The position numbers and the translations under genes are program-made. A model generated the notes under the pieces. That model worked only from the letters and a program-made list of their open reading frames with translations, searched no databases and was not told the origin of the DNA. A stretch of DNA of 64,000 nucleotides, taken from Desulfobacteraceae bacterium. GTDB taxonomy: Bacteria > Desulfobacterota > DSM-4660 > Desulfatiglandales > Desulfatiglandaceae. Within the stretch, counting starts at the first letter, position 1, and each line of letters starts with the position of its first letter. The stretch spans positions 1-64,000 of the forward strand of contig JAUWMR010000012.1 of NCBI GenBank assembly GCA_030613055.1, written 5' to 3'. Positions 1 to 8,183 of this stretch are shown here, one piece after another.

Positions 1-1
1 G

Positions 2-211
2 ACACGAAATTGGGCGGCAAAACTGGCCAAAAAGAGCCCTGTTGCCTTGCAGCTTAGCAAAAAGGCGTTTTACGCCGCGGCAGACCTGGACTATTACAAG
101 TCATTCGAATACATGAATGAGGCATTTGGCCGACTCTGCACCGCGGAAGACGCCCAAGAGGGCATAAAGGCCTTCCTGGAAAGGCGAGACCCGGTGTGGA
201 AGGAACGTTAA
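2..211 (+). CDS. enoyl-CoA hydratase/isomerase family protein, C-terminal part
   Basis: The window opens inside this gene, and only about 69 C-terminal codons before the TAA at 209-211 are visible. The pattern SPVALQLSKKAFY, then an acidic helix and a closing FLERRDPVWK, is the usual end of crotonase-fold enoyl-CoA hydratases: the C-terminal helices after the active-site domain, with the AEDAQEGIKAF segment typical of the family. Such enzymes hydrate trans-2-enoyl-CoA in beta-oxidation or related acyl-CoA routes in the cytoplasm. The catalytic residues lie outside the window, so the exact substrate cannot be judged. Confidence 0.8.
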   Translation, partial: TRNWAAKLAKKSPVALQLSKKAFYAAADLDYYKSFEYMNEAFGRLCTAEDAQEGIKAFLERRDPVWKER

Positions 212-239
212 TAAGATATCATTGTGTTGAAAGTTTATT

Positions 240-932
240 GTGGGCAAAGGAAAACTTGGAGGCCGCGTCCTCAAACAAAGGGTTTTAAAACTGCTGAAAT
301 CAACAGACTTTGACTTGTCGTTGGAAGAGTTATGCCAAGTTCCAGCCCGCCAGGTGATTAATCCCCTTTTTTCCTTCCTTTATAATAGTGATGAGCAGGT
401 AAGATGGCGAGCAATCACTGCCATGGGGGCGGTTGTGGCAAAACTTGCCGATGAAGATATGGAGGCTGCCCGGATAATAATGCGCAGGCTTATGTGGAAC
501 CTGAATGATGAATCCGGGGGCATAGGCTGGGGTTCTCCTGAGGCCATGGGGGAAATCCTGGCCCGTCACGAGGGTCTTGCAAAAGAGTACGCCAGGATCC
601 TTATATCCTATGCCCGCGAAGACGGTAACTTCCAGGAACATGAACTAATGCAGCGAGGTGTGCTCTGGGGTATCGGAAGGCTCTCCCAGGTCAGGCTTGA
701 TCTCATAAAAGATAGCGTTCCATATTTAATTCCGTATCTGAAATCCGGTGACGCCACCGTCAGGGGCCTGGCGTCATGGATTATGGGATTGCTTATGGTT
801 CAAGAGGCTCGCCCAGACCTTAAACGGCTTGAAGGGGATAATGCCGAGCTTCAAATGTACATGGAACGGAAGCCTATTACACGCAGTGTGAAAGAGCTGG
901 CACAAGAGGCATTAAAAAGACTGCCGTCCTGA
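240..932 (+). CDS. HEAT-repeat protein of the DVU0298 type
   Basis: A 230-residue soluble protein with a GTG start at 240. It is built of paired helices resembling HEAT/armadillo repeats (for example the segments around VRWRAITAMGAVVAKL and VRGLASWIMGLL). The central stretch GGIGWGSPEAMGEILARH resembles the DVU0298 family of sulfate reducers and other Desulfobacterota, as I recall it. HEAT proteins are scaffolds; no catalytic motif, signal peptide or membrane segment is visible. It follows the enoyl-CoA hydratase by 28 bases and may be co-transcribed with it. The molecular role is unknown. Confidence 0.75.
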   Translation: MGKGKLGGRVLKQRVLKLLKSTDFDLSLEELCQVPARQVINPLFSFLYNSDEQVRWRAITAMGAVVAKLADEDMEAARIIMRRLMWNLNDESGGIGWGSPEAMGEILARHEGLAKEYARILISYAREDGNFQEHELMQRGVLWGIGRLSQVRLDLIKDSVPYLIPYLKSGDATVRGLASWIMGLLMVQEARPDLKRLEGDNAELQMYMERKPITRSVKELAQEALKRLPS

Positions 933-1021
933 CTCCATTTCCCACTTGACGATTGTGAGAAGAACGAGTATATTTACCACCATCGTAAATTACTCGCTTG
1001 TATTTTAAGATAGAGGTAAAA

Positions 1022-2161
1022 TTGGTTGATTATCTACACCGGTACATAGAAAAGGCGGTTTCCGACGATGTAAAACGCAAAATGGTTTTTGTCGGTGGAC
1101 CGCGACAGTCCGGGAAAACCACCATGGCCAAGTGGCTCTGCGATACTGCTGGGTTTGATGTAGGCAAGCGGTATCTGAACTGGGATTCACCAGAGGACAG
1201 GGAAAATATTATCATCGAGAGATTTCCCGCTGGCCCAGGATATCTGGTCCTTGATGAAATTCACAAGTATTCCCGCTGGAGACAGGTGGTAAAAGGCCTA
1301 TATGATAAGCGCGGCGATGAACTGAATATTCTCGTTACAGGGAGTGCACGGCTTGACCATTACCGTCGTGGTAGCGATTCCCTGCAGGGACGATATCATT
1401 TTTTCCGGCTTTTTCCTCTGACGTATGCTGAACTTGACATGCCAGTCCCATCAACTGTAAGGGACCTTCTTATCTATGGAGGATTTCCCGAACCGTTCAT
1501 GCTGCATTCAGTAACGCAGAGTAAACGATGGAGCAGAGAATATCGTTCGCGAATTGTCAGGGAAGAGCTGGCTGACCTTGAGAATGTTCAGGATCTAGGC
1601 ATTATTGAAAAAATGGTACTGCGTCTTCCTGAACTGGTTGGTTCTCCGCTCTCAATTAATGCCTTGAGAGAAGATTTACACGTCTCCCATCAGTCAGTAT
1701 CGCGGTGGATTGTTATGCTTGAGAATCTTTACATGGTTTTCAGGATATATCCATTTGGGGCACCCAAAACAAGGGCAGTCAAAAAAGAGGCAAAGCACTA
1801 TCATCTTGACTGGACAGTTGTTAAGGACATGGGAAAGCGATTTGAAAACCTTGTTGCCTGTCATCTTCTGAAATGGTGCTTTTTTCAGCAGGATTCCAAG
1901 GGCAGGGATATAGAGCTTCGCTATTTCAGGGATGTAGACAGACGAGAGGTGGATTTCGTTATTGTTGAAGATGGAAATCCTGTTCATTTTATAGAATGCA
2001 AAAAATCGGGGAAAAGTCTTAGCCGATCACTTTGCTATCTAAAAGTTCGTTTCCCTTCTGTACGAGCCACACAGGTATCACTTGAAAATGATATGGATCT
2101 GATTGCAAAGGAAGGTATCCGTATGTGTTCAGCCCACTTGTTTCTATCTGATTTCATATGA
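1022..2161 (+). CDS. AAA-family ATPase with DUF4143 domain
   Basis: A predicted P-loop ATPase of the AAA_14/DUF4143 group. Walker A is GGPRQSGKT (residues 25-33), Walker B is YLVLDEIHK, and the sensor-like LVTGSAR follows. The C-terminal half has the DUF4143 pattern and ends in a restriction-nuclease-like core (EVDFVIVEDG then FIECKKSGK). The frame is open from a TTG at 998, but the TTG at 1022 has AGAGG a few bases upstream and gives the usual short N-terminus before the DYLHRYIEK segment, so I use 1022. Members are common, often single genes of unknown function. It stands alone here, 90 bases after the HEAT protein. Confidence 0.85.
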   Translation: MVDYLHRYIEKAVSDDVKRKMVFVGGPRQSGKTTMAKWLCDTAGFDVGKRYLNWDSPEDRENIIIERFPAGPGYLVLDEIHKYSRWRQVVKGLYDKRGDELNILVTGSARLDHYRRGSDSLQGRYHFFRLFPLTYAELDMPVPSTVRDLLIYGGFPEPFMLHSVTQSKRWSREYRSRIVREELADLENVQDLGIIEKMVLRLPELVGSPLSINALREDLHVSHQSVSRWIVMLENLYMVFRIYPFGAPKTRAVKKEAKHYHLDWTVVKDMGKRFENLVACHLLKWCFFQQDSKGRDIELRYFRDVDRREVDFVIVEDGNPVHFIECKKSGKSLSRSLCYLKVRFPSVRATQVSLENDMDLIAKEGIRMCSAHLFLSDFI

Positions 2162-2203
2162 ATTCTTGCGCTAAAACATCCTCACGGTTTGGAGCATATA
2201 ATT

Positions 2204-2995
2204 ATGCGGGTTTCTAATTCACCGATCATAAATAAGCTGCAGCTTGAACGCCTTTATGTTCTCTATAACTCACGCAAATGGGTTCATCCCGATCCCCTTG
2301 AATTCCTTTACGATTACGGAGATTTCAAAGACAGGGAAGTGGCAGGTCTGATTGCATCGTCACTTGCCTATGGGAGGGTTGCTCAGATACTTAGAAGCGT
2401 ATCAGGCGTCCTTGAAAAAATGGGGCCGTCTCCTTACGATTTCCTGGTGTCCACCACGCCCTCATCCCTCAGGCGTATTTTTTCGGATTTCAAACATCGT
2501 TTTACCAACGGAGAAGACCTTGCTTTGATGCTTATGGGAGCAAAATCCGTAATCAAACGGTTCGGCTCCCTTTACAACTGCTTCCTCTCCGGCTTCAATG
2601 ATGATGACGAAACGGTCCTCAAAGGGCTCTCTTATCTGGTAAACGAACTCAGAACCAACATGAACGGCAGAAGGAACAGCCTCTTACCCTTGCCTGAAAA
2701 GGGCAGTGCATGCAAGAGATGGAACCTATTCTTACGCTGGATGGTGAGAAAGGATCATGTGGACCCCGGTGGATGGAATAAAGTAAATCCCGCCAAGCTG
2801 ATTGTCCCCTTGGACACCCACATGCACCGCATATGCCTCTTATTGAAACTTACAGGACGGAAAAATGCGGACATGCGAACGGCCATGGAGATCACCGGTT
2901 CATTTCGGAAAATAGTGCCCGAAGATCCTGTCCGGTACGATTTCGCTCTAACCCGGCCGGGGATTCGAAAAACGAAAGAGGAAGTATTCAAATGA
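2204..2995 (+). CDS. TIGR02757 (DUF2400) family protein
   Basis: About 263 residues, near the usual family length. Recognisable features are the N-terminal DPLEFLYDYGDFKDREVAGLIASSLAYGR block (quoted in pieces: DPLEFLYDY, then DREVAGLIA), the central CKRWNLFLRWMVRKD helix and VPLDTHMHRI, all typical of TIGR02757. The fold is a helix-hairpin-helix glycosylase-like domain by family knowledge, but no activity is established. The ATG at 2204 has GGAG about ten bases upstream and is preferred to the in-frame TTG at 2189. The stop overlaps the ATG of the following gene remnant (ATGA at 2992-2995), which suggests the two were once translationally coupled. Confidence 0.85.
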   Translation: MRVSNSPIINKLQLERLYVLYNSRKWVHPDPLEFLYDYGDFKDREVAGLIASSLAYGRVAQILRSVSGVLEKMGPSPYDFLVSTTPSSLRRIFSDFKHRFTNGEDLALMLMGAKSVIKRFGSLYNCFLSGFNDDDETVLKGLSYLVNELRTNMNGRRNSLLPLPEKGSACKRWNLFLRWMVRKDHVDPGGWNKVNPAKLIVPLDTHMHRICLLLKLTGRKNADMRTAMEITGSFRKIVPEDPVRYDFALTRPGIRKTKEEVFK

Positions 2996-3196
2996 AAGCC
3001 GCATTTACTATAATACCTGCCGAGTCGAAGAGGCTAATCGCAAAGGCTGTCGCAGAAGGGAAGACATAAAAATAGCAAAACAAAATGCCACATCATCCTC
3101 AACGGTGGGACAACGAATGGCTACATAGCTCAAGAATTTCTTGGGATGAGAGAACTTGAACCCCATAAATTCGAAAATTGTTTGGAGAAGACATAA
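2992..3196 (+). pseudogene. remnant of a small conserved gene, twice frameshifted and truncated
   Basis: The first frame reads MKAAFTIIPAESKRLIAKAV and stops at 3069. A +1 frame continues DIKIAKQNAT, and a third frame continues IILNGGTTNGYIAQEFLGM, ELEPHKFENCLEKT, ending at a TAA that shares a base with the ATG of the next gene (3196). Joined, the pieces make a sensible N-terminus of about 68 residues with a Gly/Thr-rich loop, as seen in a family I remember from sulfate reducers (TPAESKRLIAKAV followed by IIxNGGTTNG), but without its C-terminal part. At least two indels are needed, so it is called a decayed gene. Sequencing error could explain the frameshifts but not the missing half. Confidence 0.6.
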
Positions 3197-5109
3197 TGCA
3201 TATAGTAAAATTTTTACCGGATGGAAATGAAGTTGAAGTAGAGGACGGTACTACCATCATGGAGGCGGCCGAAAAGGCCGGTGTTTTTGTTAACAGCCTG
3301 TGCGGAGGAAAGGGAGTGTGCGGGAAATGCCGTGTTCAGGTTTCAGATGGTAAGGTAAAGGCTGACAAGCATTCCATAGGTTTTTTATCTAAAGAGGAAG
3401 TAAAGGATGGCTATGTCCTGGCCTGCCAGAGCAAGGTTGACGATAACCTTGAGGTTGTCATTCCGCCTGAATCCCGCTTAGAAGCTGAACAGATCGTAAT
3501 GGAACAACCGGTGGTTGATTATAGTCAACCGGAAAAGGTCGCAGTCGCAAGAGTCCCTTCTGATCCCATGGCTTTTTTTGAACCTTTAGTCCAAAAAATA
3601 TTCCTGGAACTCAAGGAACCCTTTCAAGAAGACAATATTAGTGATATAGAACGAATTATTAGAGAGCTGAGGAAAAGAACCGACTACCAGTCTTTTGAGA
3701 CAACTTTACGCTGTCTCCAGGGCCTGGCCTCTAATCTGCGGGATAATGCCTGGGAAGTTACGGTCACGATTGCCAAGCATGGTGATCTCTGGCGAATATT
3801 ACAGATAGAACCCGGAGATACCAGTTATCAAAACTACGGGCTGGCTATTGACGTAGGAACAACTACTGTTGTTGCCCAGTTGGTAGATATGAAATCAGGC
3901 AATGTTATCGGAGTAGCCGGTAGCCACAATCTTCAGGCCCATTATGGTGAGGACGTCATTTCCAGAATGGTCTTTGCCTGTGGCAGGGAGCGAGGGCTCA
4001 ACCCGCTTCATGAAGCTATTATTAAAAACATCAACAACCTTATCAAGACCTTGACCGATGAAAAGGGAATAGATGTTGAAGATATAACAGCCATTGTGGC
4101 CGCAGGGAATACAACCATGAGCCATCTTCTTTTATCATTAATTCCCTGCTCTATTCGATTTGACCCCTATGTGCCCACAGCCAATATCTTTCCTCAGATA
4201 CGCGCCAGGCAGGTAGGTATAAACATAAACCCGGAGGGGATACTGGAAACGATTGCAGATGTGGCCAGTTATGTGGGCGGAGATATTGTGGCCGGTATCC
4301 TTGCCTGCGGCATAGCCGACAGGACTGAAACAGGAATACTTATAGATGTCGGAACAAATGGGGAAATCGCAATAGGCAATAACGATTGGATGGTTTGCTG
4401 TTCAGCATCGGCCGGGCCCGCTTTTGAGGGTGGAGGCATTAAAAACGGTATGAGGGCCACACGGGGAGCCATGGAGAGGATAATCATCAATAATGGTGAA
4501 GTGAAATATACGACCATTGGCAAGGCGAAACCAAGAGGAATCTGTGGCTCAGGTCTAATTGACTGTATATATGAGTTTGCTCGAAATGGAATTATTGACC
4601 ATGACGGCAAGTTCAATCCCTCCAACAAACATGAGAGGATAATTGAGAAAGACGGTAAGGCCGAATTCATAGTAGCCTTTTCTCAGGAGACAGAAAAAGG
4701 GGAAGACCTGACAATTTCAGAGTCAGACATAAGCAATCTTATCCGATCCAAAGGCGCGGTTTTTGCGGCTATCAAATCCCTTATGGATTATGTGGGCCTG
4801 AAATTTGAAGACATAGAGACTTTTTTCGTAGCCGGCGGATTTGGGAGTTATTTAGATATTCCAAAAGCGATCGGTATAGGACTACTGCCAGACATTGATC
4901 CTAAGAGAATCCAATTTATTGGAAACAGCTCTCTTATGGGCGCTCGCATTGCCCTTTTATCCAGTCATGGCTTTGAGCGCACCATAAAGATCGCAAATAG
5001 TACGACCAATATAGAGCTCTCTACCTACCAGCCTTTTATGGATGAATACGTTGCAGCAATGTTTCTGCCCCATACGGACAGAAGGCTTTTCCCTTCGGTG
5101 AATTATTAA
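3196..5109 (+). CDS. RACo-like protein: 2Fe-2S ferredoxin domain plus ASKHA ATPase domain (DUF4445)
   Basis: A predicted reductive activator of corrinoid proteins. The N-terminal plant-type ferredoxin domain carries C36, C42, C45 and C77 (SLCGGKGVCGKC, then LACQ). A linker follows, then an ASKHA (actin/Hsp70-like) ATPase with GLAIDVGTTTVVAQL near residue 215 and GTNGEIAIG and GGFGSYLD motifs further on. RACo proteins use ATP to drive reduction of Co(II) corrinoid to Co(I) in methyltransferase systems. The ATG at 3196 has GGAGAA upstream and is preferred to a TTG at 3178. No corrinoid protein or methyltransferase is adjacent, so the partner is unknown. Confidence 0.9.
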   Translation: MHIVKFLPDGNEVEVEDGTTIMEAAEKAGVFVNSLCGGKGVCGKCRVQVSDGKVKADKHSIGFLSKEEVKDGYVLACQSKVDDNLEVVIPPESRLEAEQIVMEQPVVDYSQPEKVAVARVPSDPMAFFEPLVQKIFLELKEPFQEDNISDIERIIRELRKRTDYQSFETTLRCLQGLASNLRDNAWEVTVTIAKHGDLWRILQIEPGDTSYQNYGLAIDVGTTTVVAQLVDMKSGNVIGVAGSHNLQAHYGEDVISRMVFACGRERGLNPLHEAIIKNINNLIKTLTDEKGIDVEDITAIVAAGNTTMSHLLLSLIPCSIRFDPYVPTANIFPQIRARQVGININPEGILETIADVASYVGGDIVAGILACGIADRTETGILIDVGTNGEIAIGNNDWMVCCSASAGPAFEGGGIKNGMRATRGAMERIIINNGEVKYTTIGKAKPRGICGSGLIDCIYEFARNGIIDHDGKFNPSNKHERIIEKDGKAEFIVAFSQETEKGEDLTISESDISNLIRSKGAVFAAIKSLMDYVGLKFEDIETFFVAGGFGSYLDIPKAIGIGLLPDIDPKRIQFIGNSSLMGARIALLSSHGFERTIKIANSTTNIELSTYQPFMDEYVAAMFLPHTDRRLFPSVNY

Positions 5110-5136
5110 AGTCCAGGTTTGACATAGCCGCGAAAA

Positions 5137-5160
5137 GGCCCGCCACAAAGACGGCGGGCC
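5137..5160 (+). terminator. hairpin after the RACo-like gene
   Basis: GGCCCGCC pairs with GGCGGGCC across an 8-base loop, 27 bases after the stop codon. No T-run follows on the + strand, so it could be a weak terminator or part of the repeat that begins at 5156. Confidence 0.4.
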
Positions 5161-5195
5161 CCGATAGCGGGATCTACGCTACGCTCCGACAAGCA
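5156..5195 (+). repeat. 40-bp dispersed repeat, copy 1
   Basis: A 40-base stretch containing AGCGGGATCTACGCTACGCT is repeated at 22361-22400 with two mismatches. Both copies lie in intergenic DNA on the + strand. Shorter relatives containing AGATCCCG or its complement occur near 9136, 15191 and 41003. Confidence 0.8.
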
Positions 5196-5235
5196 CAAAA
5201 TACGCAAACATAAAAATGGATCTCAGTAATATTAG

Positions 5236-5415
5236 GTGGTTACTACGCAGAGCATAATATTTTTGAAAGTATTAGAAAAGGACCTTGCCCACTTTTTAAA
5301 ATTCTCTCCATGCGAGAGGCTGCGTTATGTTGAAAAGGAATGGCTGGCCTTTCAGGACTATATCAGGAGATTTGCAGTAACTATGTGTGTTATGGCTTGG
5401 CACGATCAGAGTTGA
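5236..5415 (+). CDS. possible 59-aa protein, convergent with phoU
   Basis: An open frame from GTG 5236 to TGA 5413-5415 encodes a Leu/Arg/aromatic-rich peptide (for example KVLEKDLAHFLKF, then YVEKEWLAFQDYIRRF) with protein-like composition. It overlaps the 3' end of phoU by 26 bases on the other strand and has no strong ribosome site. It could be the remnant of a longer gene. No family recognised. Confidence 0.3.
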   Translation: MVTTQSIIFLKVLEKDLAHFLKFSPCERLRYVEKEWLAFQDYIRRFAVTMCVMAWHDQS

Positions 5416-6073
5416 AGGCATCTTTTCTGTGCCGGGAAATCTCTCCTTCAATCATATAGATTACTTCTTCGGCAATGTTGGTGGCATGATCAGCGATTCG
5501 CTCAAGGTGGCGGGAGATTAGCAGGAGGTTGATAAAATATCCTGCACGGTCAGGCTGGCGGCGGATAGCATCTTTGATCTTATCATAAATGTTGTGATTT
5601 ATTTCGTCCACTTCATCGTCCAGCAGACAAACTTTATAGGCGAGATCAGCATCAAGGTTTACGAGGGCATCAAGGCTGCTTTTAAGCATGGCCCCGGTTT
5701 TTTCTTCCATTATGCGGAAGTCAAATGGAACTGTTATCGGTGGGCGCTTTGAAATATTCTCAACACGTTCAGCAATGTTTACGGCCTCATCACCAATGCG
5801 CTCTAAGTCATTGTTGATCTTTATGACAGCGCTGATGAATCGCAGGTCCACTGCAACAGGCTGGTGCAAAGCAAGGACTTTAAGGCATTCCTCTTCCACT
5901 TCTATCTCGATCTCGTCAATTTCACGGTCCGCGTCTATAATTTTCTTTGCCATATCTCCATTACTGGTCTCATGGGCTTGAATAGCCATTCGGACCCGTT
6001 CTTCTACCATGGTACCAAGTGAAAGGATCTTTTTCTTCAGCTTTTCTATCTCTTTTTGCAAATGTCTTTCCAT
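5390..6073 (-). CDS. phoU: phosphate transport system regulator PhoU
   Basis: A 227-residue helical protein with the two PhoU repeats: N-terminal MERHLQKEIEKLKKKILSLG, the metal-site patterns DREIDEIE and NDLERIGDEAVNIAE, and in the second half SRHLERIADHATNIAEEV. PhoU bridges the Pst transporter and the PhoR kinase and keeps the Pho response off when phosphate is ample. It is the last gene of the pst cluster on this strand, 72 bases after pstB, with GAGG upstream of the ATG. A perfect hairpin lies in the gap before it. No phoR or phoB is visible in the window. Confidence 0.95.
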   Translation of the reverse strand: MERHLQKEIEKLKKKILSLGTMVEERVRMAIQAHETSNGDMAKKIIDADREIDEIEIEVEEECLKVLALHQPVAVDLRFISAVIKINNDLERIGDEAVNIAERVENISKRPPITVPFDFRIMEEKTGAMLKSSLDALVNLDADLAYKVCLLDDEVDEINHNIYDKIKDAIRRQPDRAGYFINLLLISRHLERIADHATNIAEEVIYMIEGEISRHRKDAFNSDRAKP

Positions 6074-6115
6074 AAGTTTTTACCTCAACAGCTTACAGCT
6101 GATTGCTGATCGCTA

Positions 6116-6143
6116 CCCCAATTGAGCTTCCGCTCAATTGGGG
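6116..6143 (-). other. perfect 12-bp hairpin between pstB and phoU
   Basis: CCCCAATTGAGC and GCTCAATTGGGG are perfect inverted arms around a 4-base loop. They fill most of the gap between the pstB stop and the phoU start. No T-run follows toward phoU. It could protect or cut the transcript and so set different levels of PstB and PhoU. Confidence 0.6.
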
Positions 6144-6145
6144 TA

Positions 6146-6907
6146 TTAACCAAAACGTCCGGTGATATAATCTTCTGTCTGTTTAAGACTGGGACGGGTG
6201 AACAGGGTATCGGTTTTGCCAACCTCTACAAGGTTTCCCAGATAAAAGAAAGCTGTAATATCGGAAACCCGTGCCGCCTGCTGCATATTATGCGTTACTA
6301 TGATTATGGTGTATGTCTTTTTTAATTCATGGATTAATCCCTCGATCTTTTGAGTGGCTATGGGATCCAGGGCCGAGCAGGGCTCATCCATCAGAATCAC
6401 TTCAGGCTCCACGGCAAGTGCCCGTGCAATGCAGAGGCGTTGTTGCTGACCTCCTGAAAGACTGAGGGCTGTGTCATGAATCCTGTCTTTTACCTCATCC
6501 CATAAAGCAGCCTGTTTCAGGCTCCTTTCCACCCTTTCCGTAATAAATGAATTATTCCTGTTGCCGTTTACCCGAAGGCCGTATGCAACATTTTCAAAAA
6601 TGCTCTTTGGGAATGGATTTGGCTTTTGAAACACCATGCCGATACGACGGCGAAGTGTGACAACATCTACATTGGGGTCGTAAATGTCCTGATTATCCAA
6701 TAAAATCTTCCCTTCCGCTCGACTATAAGGGATCAGATCGTTCATCCGGTTCAGGCAGCGTAATAGAGTGCTTTTCCCGCATCCTGATGGGCCGATTAGG
6801 GCAGTTACCTGATTTAAATAACAGTCAAGGGAGATATTGATCAGTGCATGGAAATCACTGTAATAAAAATCCAAATCTTTTATTGCCATTTTTAATGATT
6901 CATCCAT
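6146..6907 (-). CDS. pstB: phosphate ABC transporter ATP-binding protein PstB
   Basis: A 253-residue ABC ATPase, the usual PstB length. Walker A is GPSGCGKST (39-47), the Q-loop region is [20 protein letters not shown], a PstB hallmark, the signature is [15 protein letters not shown] and Walker B is [12 protein letters not shown], followed by the H-loop [15 protein letters not shown]. It powers high-affinity phosphate import through PstCA at the inner membrane. It lies third in the pst transport set after pstS, pstC and pstA. A repeat-filled gap of about 320 bases separates it from pstA, unusual within a pst operon. The start could also be the internal ATG at codon 7. Confidence 0.97.
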   Translation of the reverse strand: MDESLKMAIKDLDFYYSDFHALINISLDCYLNQVTALIGPSGCGKSTLLRCLNRMNDLIPYSRAEGKILLDNQDIYDPNVDVVTLRRRIGMVFQKPNPFPKSIFENVAYGLRVNGNRNNSFITERVERSLKQAALWDEVKDRIHDTALSLSGGQQQRLCIARALAVEPEVILMDEPCSALDPIATQKIEGLIHELKKTYTIIIVTHNMQQAARVSDITAFFYLGNLVEVGKTDTLFTRPSLKQTEDYITGRFG

Positions 6908-7226
6908 CTCTAAGCCCTAGTTGAGTAGTTAAATGGTTGAGTTGTTGAGTAGGTTACATTTTTTTACTGAACGAATATATAACTTATTACTGGTGGCATA
7001 AAATAGTTTACATTTCTATCATTCAAGACATCTTTATTAAATCTGTAGTGCAGGACTTTAGCCCTGCCAGTAGATGCAGCCCTAAAGGACTGCGCTACCA
7101 GCCAGCCTCGCCTGAGGCGAAGCCAACCCGTCTGCCTCGCCTGCGCGAGAGCAATTGCGTGCAGGGATTCTTTAGATGCAGACAATTATGTGCTCTGGGT
7201 AATAACAACATAACGAATCAGCCAGT
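6908..7226. repeat. repeat-filled gap between pstA and pstB
   Basis: No gene seen. The gap holds a GTTGAGT/AGTTAAAT-type low-complexity run (about 6918-6955) of the kind also found near 26315, 26460, 52712 and 52843. It also holds an imperfect inverted pair at about 7047-7106 (TAGTGCAGGACTTTAGCCC against its complement) and a CGCCTGAGGCGAAG palindrome near 7110. Confidence 0.65.
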
Positions 7227-8183
7227 TCACTGCATCCTCCTTCTGAGGCGTGCCCTGTAGACAATGGCAACCAGATTTAATCCCAAAACAAGGACAATAA
7301 GCACAAGCGCTGTGCCATATTGGAGATGCCTTGTGGCCTCGATTTCTGTGCCGGCCGTGGCAAGCACATAGACATGATAGGGAAGGGTCATGATTTCATC
7401 AAAAATAGAAGATGGCAGAGAAGGTGTATAAAATACAGCCGCGGTAAACATTATGGGCGCCGTTTCTCCAGCGGCCCGGCTGATACCCAAAATCGCCCCA
7501 GTAAGGATACCGGGCAGAGCAGCGGGCAAAACTACCCGATTGATTGTTTGCCACTTGGTAGCGCCAAGGCCAAGAGAGGCTTCCCGATATGTGTCAGGAA
7601 CGGCCCGAAGGGCCTCCTCAGAGGCCCCGATAATTACCGGCAAGGTCATTACCCCAAGGGTCAGGGCTCCAGACAATATGCTCACTCCGAATTGTAACCA
7701 GACCACAAAGAAGGCCAGACCAAAAAGACCGAAGATTATAGAGGGAACTCCTGCAAGGTTATTGATCCCTAACCGGATTATCCGGAGCAACCGGCCGGGT
7801 TTGGCATATTCATTAAGATAAATAGCAGATGCAACTCCTATGGGAAGGGCGACCAGAATAGCGCCCAGGCTGAGGCAGACGGTCCCAACAATACAGGGCA
7901 GGATACCCCCTTTGGTCATGGATTCCATGGGCGGCTGTGTCAGAAACGTCCAGTTGATAGCCCGCCATCCTCTTGAAACAAGAAAGTACATAATGATCAA
8001 CAGTGCGACACCATTAATGGCGGCCGCAATCCTGAATAGTCCGAACATTGAGGCTTGAACAAATTTACGCCTCCCCTGAAGACCATTTGATTGGTCCGTG
8101 TTTACTAACCTTTCTTTCACTCTTTCATTCCCCATTCCGCAATCCGAATTCCAAAATCTATTTTTAGAGTGTTGCAGCTCCAA
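7227..8183 (-). CDS. pstA: phosphate ABC transporter permease PstA
   Basis: An integral membrane permease with about six hydrophobic segments and the binding-protein-dependent transport loop REASLGLGATKWQTINRVVLPAALPG (EAA motif, REASLGLGA onward). The profile SRGWRAINWTF near the N-terminus and the C-terminal LVLGLNLVAIVYRARLRRR are typical of PstA. It forms the phosphate channel with PstC. The frame opens at a TTG at 8183, overlapping the end of pstC by 20 bases; an ATG at 8135 or a GTG just after it may be the true start, because codons 1-16 cover a repeat-like AATTCGGATT stretch. Confidence 0.95.
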   Translation of the reverse strand: MELQHSKNRFWNSDCGMGNERVKERLVNTDQSNGLQGRRKFVQASMFGLFRIAAAINGVALLIIMYFLVSRGWRAINWTFLTQPPMESMTKGGILPCIVGTVCLSLGAILVALPIGVASAIYLNEYAKPGRLLRIIRLGINNLAGVPSIIFGLFGLAFFVVWLQFGVSILSGALTLGVMTLPVIIGASEEALRAVPDTYREASLGLGATKWQTINRVVLPAALPGILTGAILGISRAAGETAPIMFTAAVFYTPSLPSSIFDEIMTLPYHVYVLATAGTEIEATRHLQYGTALVLIVLVLGLNLVAIVYRARLRRRMQ

